Origin: Acidobacteriota bacterium
Lineage (GTDB): Bacteria; Acidobacteriota; Vicinamibacteria; Vicinamibacterales; UBA2999
DNA: 11,192 nt
Direction of reading: 5' to 3'
Assembly: GCA_013813075.1 (NCBI GenBank)
Contig: JACCSI010000547.1
Location: 1-11,192 of the forward strand
Shown: in pieces, positions 6,744-11,192 of the stretch
How positions within the stretch are numbered: the stretch's first letter is position 1
Layout: each line of letters opens with the position of its first letter
Position numbers and translations under genes: made by a program
Notes under the pieces: generated by a model
The model's database searches: none
Told to the model about the DNA's origin: nothing
The model's input: the letters and a program-made list of their open reading frames with translations, nothing else

Positions 6744-7915
6744 CAATACAACCGGAACGGCTCCTGCAGCGTTCGAAACTCGGCGACTGTGGGCTGCCAT
6801 CGAGCCGCAATCTGTTCGGCCGGCTCACCGGCATCGATTGCCTCGCGAAACGAGGTCGCGCCGGCAATCACATCGATCGGCTCTTTCTCGCCCTCATATT
6901 CGTAGGGTGGCTGCTTCCACGCAAACGCACCTGGGTCCTGAGCACGAATCTGCTCGATGACGGCGACGCCGGTGAGCACGGGTTTGAATGCGAGCCGATC
7001 GAGCACATGAATCTGACAGCCGCCGCACGCCACGCGCGCGTGCTTTTGAAAGGTCGGCTCGAACATCACCGGGCGGAAGTACACGCCCGGAAACCCGCGC
7101 GCGTTGAGCGCCTTCGCGAACGCCTCGGCGCGAACCCACGGGGCGCCGACGAGCTCGAATGGTCGCGTGGTGCCACGGCCTTCGGACGCGTTGGTGCCTT
7201 CGACATGGACGGTTCCTGGAAACGCCAGTGCACTGTCGAGCGTCGGAATATTCGGCGACGGCATCACCCACGGCAACGCCGTGTCGTCCCAATACATCGC
7301 CCGGTGCCACCCGGCCATGGCCATGACCTCGAGTTCGCACCCGATGCCAAAGTGGTCGTTCCACACCCTCGCCAGTTCGCCGATCGTCATGCCGTGTCGG
7401 GTGGGAATTGGGTACTGGCCGACGAAGGACTCGTTGCCCGATTCGAGGGTGATGCCTTCGACCTCCACACCGCCGATCGGATTGGGACGGTCGCAGACGA
7501 TGACCTTGATGCCGTGCTTGCGCGCTGCACGCATGCAGTTGGCCATGGTGTAGACATAGGTATAGATTCGCGTGCCGACGTCCTGCAGGTCGATGACCAG
7601 CGTATCGATGTCGCGCAGCATCTCGGCGGTGGGCTCGCGCGTGTCGCTGTACAACGAGTAGAGCGGGACACGCGTGCGCCGGCCCACGGCAAACTCGGCG
7701 TGCGGTGTTTCGATCATGTTGTCCTGAAGGTCGGACCGAAACCCATGCTGTGGTCCGAACAACGCGACGACGTCGATATCGCGATCGGCCGAAAGCAGAT
7801 CGACGATGTGGCGAAGGCGATGATCGACGGAGGCGGGGTTACTGACGACGCCAACGCGCTTGCCGCGCAGGGCTTGGGATTCGACCAGACGGGTGGAACC
7901 GAGAACGACAGGCAC
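6743..7915 (-). CDS. DUF1343 (NamZ-like, GH171) protein
   Basis: About 390 residues matching DUF1343 along its whole length: LRGKRVGVVSNPASVD (16-31), LFGPQHGFRSDLQDNMIE (52-69), VPLYSLYSDTREP (83-95), IDLQDVGTRIYTYVYTM (108-124), VCDRPNPIGGVEVEG (140-154), PTRHGMTIGELA (171-182), and the later SPNIPTLDSALAFPGT and EGTNASEGRGTTRPFELVGA segments. The family founder, Bacillus subtilis NamZ, is an exo-acting N-acetylmuramidase that trims MurNAc from peptidoglycan fragments. Here the usual PEHG reads PQHG (Gln56). No signal peptide is seen from any start, unlike secreted relatives, so a cytoplasmic location is likely. I prefer GTG 7915, six bases after a perfect TATAAT. ATG 7939 (398 residues, starting MAQNYNPAV) is the alternative but would overlap the start of the divergent arginase-like gene. 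It is the first gene of operon C and overlaps the SRPBCC ATG by one base. Confidence 0.9.
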   Translation of the reverse strand: MPVVLGSTRLVESQALRGKRVGVVSNPASVDHRLRHIVDLLSADRDIDVVALFGPQHGFRSDLQDNMIETPHAEFAVGRRTRVPLYSLYSDTREPTAEMLRDIDTLVIDLQDVGTRIYTYVYTMANCMRAARKHGIKVIVCDRPNPIGGVEVEGITLESGNESFVGQYPIPTRHGMTIGELARVWNDHFGIGCELEVMAMAGWHRAMYWDDTALPWVMPSPNIPTLDSALAFPGTVHVEGTNASEGRGTTRPFELVGAPWVRAEAFAKALNARGFPGVYFRPVMFEPTFQKHARVACGGCQIHVLDRLAFKPVLTGVAVIEQIRAQDPGAFAWKQPPYEYEGEKEPIDVIAGATSFREAIDAGEPAEQIAARWQPTVAEFRTLQEPFRLY

Positions 7916-7921
7916 AGCGGG

Positions 7922-7929
7922 ATTATAGT
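7922..7929. promoter_or_regulatory. Overlapping divergent -10 elements (operon C and arginase-like gene)
   Basis: On the minus strand TATAAT (7927-7922) is a perfect -10 hexamer and predicts a start at 7915, exactly the GTG of the DUF1343 gene. On the plus strand TATAGT (7924-7929) predicts a start near 7936, two bases before the arginase-like ATG at 7938. Four base pairs are shared between the two hexamers. No strong -35 hexamer is seen on either side. The geometry nearly repeats that at 2182-2188. This is inferred from pattern only. Confidence 0.6.
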
Positions 7930-7937
7930 TTTGGGCC

Positions 7938-8783
7938 ATGGATATCGCCGTCATTGCCGTCCCGTACGATGCGGGCCGTCGCAGCATCGGCGTCGGGCTT
8001 GGCCCCGCGCGACTGCTCGAGTCGGGCCTCGCGATAAAGTTGCGTGCGGCGGGTCACACGGTCCGTGACACGACTGTTGAGATGCCCGATTATGCGCCGG
8101 CTCACGAGCTGGCTCGAGTCACGGCACTCCAGCGTGAGCTCGGCGGTATGGTCCGGATGGCCATCGCTGGAGGCGAGTTCCCGGTAGTGCTGGCCGGGAA
8201 CTGCAGCACCGCCGTGGGGACCCTGGCCGCCGCACCCGCCGGCACCGCCGTGATCTGGTTCGACGCCCATGCGGACTTCAACACCGCTGAGACTACGACG
8301 ACCGGCATGCTCGATGGCCTCGCGCTGAGCATGATCACTGGACGCGCGCTGCGCAACCTGACCACCGGGGTCGAGGGCTTTGTCCCTATCCGGGAGGACC
8401 ACGTGGTGCTGGTCGGCGCCCGTAATCTCGATCCTCCAGAGGAAAAAGCGCTGTCGGCCTCGCGAATCACCCGGGTTGCTGCGGACGCCGCGTCCGCCTC
8501 GCTCGGCGCCACCCTTCGCGCGCTGTCGCCGCTGGTTCGGCAGGTCTATGTGCATCTCGATCTCGACGTCCTCGATCCCGCGCGCGCACGCGCCAATCGC
8601 TACGCGGCTCCGGGAGGACTGTCCCCGTCGGAACTGGTGACGGCGCTGACGGCGATTGCCGACGTCGCCACCGTGTATGCCCTTGCGGTCACCGCCTACG
8701 ATCCCGTCTGGGACCGCGACGGCGCGACGCAGCATGCCGCCGTCGATGCGATTCTGGCCGTCGTGGCACCCCCCGATCGGTGA
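7938..8783 (+). CDS. Arginase-superfamily protein, non-canonical active site
   Basis: A 281-residue ureohydrolase-fold protein. Two of the three metal motifs are intact: DAHADFNT (Asp109, His111, Asp113) and HLDLDVLDP (Asp208, Asp210). The first motif, normally GGDHS, reads AGNCS, so the His ligand becomes Cys89. The HG motif after DAHxD is LDG, putting Asp126 at the catalytic-His position (His141 in rat arginase), and the Glu that holds the guanidine (Glu277 in rat arginase) aligns with Ala253 in AVTAYDP. The fold and a metal centre are therefore likely, but arginase, agmatinase or formiminoglutamase activity is doubtful. I recall a group of arginase-family proteins sharing GNC and LDG, of unknown substrate. 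ATG 7938 is the only sensible start and shares the palindrome CATG with an alternative start of the divergent DUF1343 gene. It is followed after 78 bases by ogt. It is predicted to be cytoplasmic. Confidence 0.85.
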   Translation: MDIAVIAVPYDAGRRSIGVGLGPARLLESGLAIKLRAAGHTVRDTTVEMPDYAPAHELARVTALQRELGGMVRMAIAGGEFPVVLAGNCSTAVGTLAAAPAGTAVIWFDAHADFNTAETTTTGMLDGLALSMITGRALRNLTTGVEGFVPIREDHVVLVGARNLDPPEEKALSASRITRVAADAASASLGATLRALSPLVRQVYVHLDLDVLDPARARANRYAAPGGLSPSELVTALTAIADVATVYALAVTAYDPVWDRDGATQHAAVDAILAVVAPPDR

Positions 8784-8832
8784 TGCAGCCTCGTGTGACT
8801 CCCAGGCAACGCGACGCACGCGAGATCGGCGC

Positions 8833-8838
8833 TATGAT
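8833..8838 (+). promoter_or_regulatory. Possible -10 element for ogt
   Basis: TATGAT lies in the 78-base gap between the arginase-like gene and ogt and predicts a start near 8845, giving a 17-base leader. No good -35 and no strong ribosome-binding site are seen, so ogt could also be read through from upstream. The rest of the gap shows no terminator-like hairpin followed by a T run. Confidence 0.35.
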
Positions 8839-8861
8839 GCGACCAGGTTCCTCCGCGCGTA

Positions 8862-9344
8862 ATGCAATACCGTTCGATCGAGACGCCGATTGGCCCCCTG
8901 CTCATGGCTGGCGACGCCGACGGCCTGCGCTTTCTGTTGTTTGGCAACGGGCGTGACGTCGTCAAGCCCGATCCGGCTTGGGAATCGGATCGCGGACTGC
9001 TCAAGGAGCCGCTGCGACAACTGGACCTCTATTTCAAGGGGAAGCTGCGCGACTTCGATTTTCCGGTCGCACCGCAGGGCACCGGCTTCCGTCGTTCGGT
9101 GTGGGCGCAGCTTCAGCAAATCCCCTATGGCGAGACCATCAGTTACGGCGAACTGGCCCGTCGGCTTGGACATCCGAAGGCGGTGAGGGCGGTCGGTCTT
9201 GCCAACGGCTCGAACCCTATTTCGATCGTGATTCCCTGTCATCGGGTGATTGGCAGCAACGGCTCGCTGGTGGGCTATGGCGGCGGTTTGCCCGTCAAGC
9301 AGGCGCTGCTCGCACTCGAAAGCGGACAGGGACGTCTCCTTTGA
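8862..9344 (+). CDS. ogt: Methylated-DNA--[protein]-cysteine S-methyltransferase
   Basis: A 160-residue suicide repair protein that transfers the methyl (alkyl) group from O6-methylguanine in DNA to its own cysteine. The active-site motif is IPCHRVIG, with acceptor Cys126 and His127. The DNA-binding helix-turn-helix with its arginine finger lies in SYGELARRLGHPKAVRAVG (94-112; Arg109 is the likely finger and Tyr95 the likely phosphate/base-flipping residue). Asn115 in GLANGSNP is the Asn hinge. The N-terminal domain (1-65) is short, as in stand-alone Ogt proteins, and there is no Ada-type regulatory domain. ATG 8862 gives the normal N-terminus (MQYRSIETPIGPLLM). The stop TGA overlaps the probable TTG start of the phosphatase gene, so the two are likely co-translated. 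It acts on the nucleoid. Confidence 0.95.
   Translation: MQYRSIETPIGPLLMAGDADGLRFLLFGNGRDVVKPDPAWESDRGLLKEPLRQLDLYFKGKLRDFDFPVAPQGTGFRRSVWAQLQQIPYGETISYGELARRLGHPKAVRAVGLANGSNPISIVIPCHRVIGSNGSLVGYGGGLPVKQALLALESGQGRLL
9328..9332 (+). promoter_or_regulatory. Ribosome-binding site deciding the phoD TTG start
   Basis: AGGGA, inside the last codons of ogt, stands eight bases before TTG 9341. No comparable purine run precedes the alternative GTG 9356. This favours TTG as the phosphatase start. Confidence 0.5.
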
Positions 9345-10963
9345 CTCGTCGATTCGTGTCGCGCGCGAGAGATACGTTCAGTCGCCGCGATTTTCTGACC
9401 GCCAGCGCATTTGCGATGGGCGCCGCACCATTTGCGGGCGTCGCGCGCGTGTTCGCGCAACCGGGCAGTGAGGCCGTGTTTCGTCACGGTGTCGCCAGCG
9501 GCGACCCGCTGCGCGATCGCGTGGTGCTATGGACAAGGGTCACCCCGGGGGAGCCCGGGGAGACAGTTGACGTCGGCTGGATGATTGCCCGCGACACACG
9601 CATGTCGCGCGTCATTGCCAGCGGCTCCGCGCGCACGTCCCCCGAGCGTGATTACACCGTCAAGCTCGATGCGGTCGCGCTCGAGCCGGGAACGACCTAT
9701 TATTATCGGTTCTCCGCGCGTGGTGCGCGCTCGGTGGTTGGCCGCACGCGCACCCTGCCGTCACGCCCAACGCGACGGGTCAAGCTGGCGATTGCGTCCT
9801 GCGCAAATTTTCCGTTCGGATTCTTCAACGTCTACAACCGCATTGCCGCACGGCCGGATCTCGATGCGGTGCTGCACCTCGGCGACTATATCTACGAGTA
9901 TGCCAACCTTGGATTCGGCAACGGGACCTCCGGCGATGGGCGGCTGCTCGATCGCGTGCCGTTCCCGGATCGCGAGACCGTGACACTGGAGGATTACCGC
10001 GCCCGCTACGGCCAGTACCGAGAGGACGCAGACCTTCAAGCCGCACATCGGCAGCATCCGTTCATCATCATCTGGGACGATCATGAGATCGCGGATGACT
10101 CGTGGCGTGGTGGCGGTGGTCATCGCGACCTGCGCGCCGGTGCATGGGAGGCGCGCAAGGCCGCGGCGATCCGGGCCTGGCGAGAGTGGATGCCGGTGCG
10201 GGAAGCCCCGGGAGCCGACTACCGGTTGTACCGGCAGTTGGCGTTTGGCGATCTGGCAGATCTGCTGATGCTCGATACGCGCCTCGAGGGACGCGACGAG
10301 CAGGTGCCCCGCGGCGACGTGGCCGCCGTCGAACGCGCGTCGCGGCAGATGCTCGGGCGCGCCCAGGAACAATGGCTCTTCGACAGCCTGCGCGACTCCA
10401 CGGCAGCCGGCAAGCCGTGGCAGATCCTCGGTCAGCAGGTCATGCTGTCGCCGCAAACGGCCCCGGGGACTCCGGCCGCGACCAGCGATTCGTGGGACGG
10501 GTATCGTGCGGCACGCAGCCGCCTGTTTGCTGCCGCGGCTGCCGCCAAGGTACAACACCTGGTCGTGCTGACTGGTGATGTGCATAGCTCTTGGGGCTAC
10601 GATCTGGCGCCGGAGCCGTTCGATCGCAAAGGCTACGAACCGACCACCGGGCGGGGTGCGGTGGGGACGGAGATTGTCACCCCGGCGGTGTCGTCCCCCC
10701 CGTGGCTGAAGGCCGACCAAATCGCGCCGCTGATGGCGGCGCGGCCGCACCTGAAGTACGTGTGGGGCGCGGACCGTGGATACGTGGTGCTTGACGTCAC
10801 CCCGGAGCGGCTGCAGGCCGACTGGTGGTATGTGCCCACGGTGCTCGAGCGCACGACCGCGGAGCAATTTGGAAAAGGCATGGTTTCTGAGGCGGGCCGT
10901 CCCCACCTCGTCGATGCGACAGGTCCCGCGCCCGCCACGCCTTCACCGGACCTCGCGCCCTAA
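9341..10963 (+). CDS. phoD: PhoD-type alkaline phosphatase/phosphodiesterase, Tat-exported
   Basis: About 540 residues. A twin-arginine signal peptide comes first (SRRDFLTASAFAMGAAPFAG, Arg15-Arg16, cleavage near residue 39 after VFA), so a folded metalloenzyme is exported. Then come the N-terminal PhoD beta-domain (FRHGVASGDPLRDRVVLWTR, 47-66) and the metallophosphatase domain: IASCANFPFGFFNVY (151-165, with the Cys that binds iron in Bacillus PhoD), LHLGDYIYEY (178-187), IIIWDDHEIADDSW (242-255), LLMLDTR (308-314), ILGQQVMLSPQ (362-372) and LTGDVHSSWGYD (410-421). It hydrolyses phosphate mono- or diesters to scavenge phosphate outside the cytoplasm. The frame is open back to 8978, but that stretch is out-of-frame read-through of ogt. 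TTG 9341 overlaps the ogt TGA (TTGA) and has a fitting ribosome-binding site. GTG 9356 would also keep the whole Tat signal. Confidence 0.93.
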   Translation: MTRRFVSRARDTFSRRDFLTASAFAMGAAPFAGVARVFAQPGSEAVFRHGVASGDPLRDRVVLWTRVTPGEPGETVDVGWMIARDTRMSRVIASGSARTSPERDYTVKLDAVALEPGTTYYYRFSARGARSVVGRTRTLPSRPTRRVKLAIASCANFPFGFFNVYNRIAARPDLDAVLHLGDYIYEYANLGFGNGTSGDGRLLDRVPFPDRETVTLEDYRARYGQYREDADLQAAHRQHPFIIIWDDHEIADDSWRGGGGHRDLRAGAWEARKAAAIRAWREWMPVREAPGADYRLYRQLAFGDLADLLMLDTRLEGRDEQVPRGDVAAVERASRQMLGRAQEQWLFDSLRDSTAAGKPWQILGQQVMLSPQTAPGTPAATSDSWDGYRAARSRLFAAAAAAKVQHLVVLTGDVHSSWGYDLAPEPFDRKGYEPTTGRGAVGTEIVTPAVSSPPWLKADQIAPLMAARPHLKYVWGADRGYVVLDVTPERLQADWWYVPTVLERTTAEQFGKGMVSEAGRPHLVDATGPAPATPSPDLAP

Positions 10964-10968
10964 ACTCT

Positions 10969-10976
10969 TATAGAAT
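10969..10976 (+). promoter_or_regulatory. Putative -10 (TATAGAAT) for the terminal oxidoreductase gene
   Basis: TATAGAAT sits in the 27-base gap after phoD. TATAGA or TAGAAT would place the start at about 10981-10983, leaving an 8-10 base leader before ATG 10991. There is no ribosome-binding site in that leader and no clear -35. The short-leader arrangement resembles the two divergent promoters in this window. Confidence 0.45.
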
Positions 10977-10990
10977 TCCGGTAACTCCAC

Positions 10991-11192
10991 ATGCAACGCA
11001 CGGATACCGCCGATCCGAATTATTACCACCGCGTCGTCGATTGTCAGTGGGCGTGCCCGGCACATACCAACGTGCCCGAGTACATCCGCCTGATCGCGCA
11101 GGGCCGATACACCGAGGCATACATGGTCAATCGGCACTCGAACGTGTTTCCGGGCATTCTCGGACGCACGTGCGACCGGCCGTGTGAGCCCG
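10991..11192 (+). CDS. GltD-like FAD/Fe-S oxidoreductase, N-terminal part only
   Basis: The first 67 codons of a gene running off the right edge. The protein begins MQRTDTADPNYYHRVVDCQW, then ACPAHTNVPEYIRLI, and later reads FPGILGRTCDRPCEP. This is the N-terminal alpha-helical Fe-S domain (Fer4_20 type) found at the front of glutamate synthase small subunit (GltD) and related NAD(P)H-dependent FAD oxidoreductases. Cys18 and Cys22 form a CxxxCP pair and Cys61 and Cys65 a CxxxC pair, so candidate cluster ligands are present. The FAD- and NAD-binding domains would follow outside the window. Whether it is true GltD or one of the larger fused electron-bifurcating relatives cannot be told here. 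The ATG is chosen because the family N-terminus begins close to it and no better in-frame start lies nearby. Confidence 0.88.
   Translation, partial: MQRTDTADPNYYHRVVDCQWACPAHTNVPEYIRLIAQGRYTEAYMVNRHSNVFPGILGRTCDRPCEP

Noticed and set aside
7937..7940. Shared CATG as paired ATG starts for both divergent genes
   Set aside because: The minus-strand ATG 7939 lies upstream of a perfect TATAAT that would then fall inside its coding region. GTG 7915 fits the promoter better. It is kept as the alternative start.
7923..8819. 298-codon minus-strand open frame opposite the arginase-like gene
   Set aside because: It is a shadow of a well-supported gene, rich in Arg and Gly, with no family features.
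8978..9340. N-terminal extension of the phosphatase frame to 661 residues
   Set aside because: The extension is out-of-frame read-through of ogt. It would bury the Tat signal 120 residues inside the protein.
9761..10906. 381-codon minus-strand open frame opposite phoD
   Set aside because: It lies fully antisense to a phosphatase with all its motifs and reads as Arg/His/Gly-rich shadow sequence with no recognisable domain. Such frames are common in GC-rich DNA.

Overview
The window is a compact, GC-rich bacterial chromosomal segment with ordinary metabolic and housekeeping genes. It holds eleven genes complete in the window or nearly so, plus partial genes at both edges, and no tRNA, rRNA, CRISPR array, insertion sequence or long repeat that I can see. 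The gene content (a DUF1343/NamZ-like protein, an APC permease, a DAO-type oxidoreductase, a PhoD phosphatase and an amidase) and the look of the proteins suggest a soil or environmental Acidobacteriota-like organism. That placement is an impression, not a proof.

Layout. (A) 1-2176, minus strand: a tightly overlapped operon read from right to left, comprising a degenerate O-methyltransferase-fold protein, a 57-residue protein, an amidase-signature hydrolase, and the first 42 codons of a probable alpha/beta hydrolase. Consecutive genes overlap by 4, 11 and 4 bases. (B) 2196-3608, plus strand: pyruvate kinase, divergent from operon A. (C) 3643-7915, minus strand: a four-gene operon of a NamZ-like (DUF1343) protein, an SRPBCC/AHSA1 protein, an APC amino acid permease and a DAO-family FAD oxidoreductase, with overlaps of 1 and 4 bases and a 6-base gap. 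(D) 7938-10963, plus strand: an arginase-superfamily protein with altered active-site residues, an Ogt DNA-repair methyltransferase and a Tat-exported PhoD-type phosphatase that probably starts at TTG. (E) 10991-end, plus strand: the N-terminus of a GltD-like, iron-sulfur FAD oxidoreductase.

How the genes may work together. Operon C pairs an amino acid permease with an FAD enzyme of the amine/amino-acid oxidase fold, so uptake and oxidation of an amino acid or N-alkyl amino acid is the simplest reading. The NamZ-like gene at its head raises the possibility of a link to cell-wall turnover. Operon A pairs an amidase with a small coupled protein that may be an accessory subunit.

The most unusual features are (1) two divergent gene pairs, at 2174-2198 and 7913-7940, where the -10 elements of the two strands physically overlap and both genes appear leaderless or nearly so, in nearly identical geometry; (2) three enzymes whose folds are clear but whose hallmark catalytic or metal-binding residues are replaced (the O-methyltransferase-like, arginase-like and NamZ-like proteins); and (3) a pyruvate kinase carrying the sequence signature of potassium-independent enzymes. 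I see no obvious defence, mobile or toxin system.
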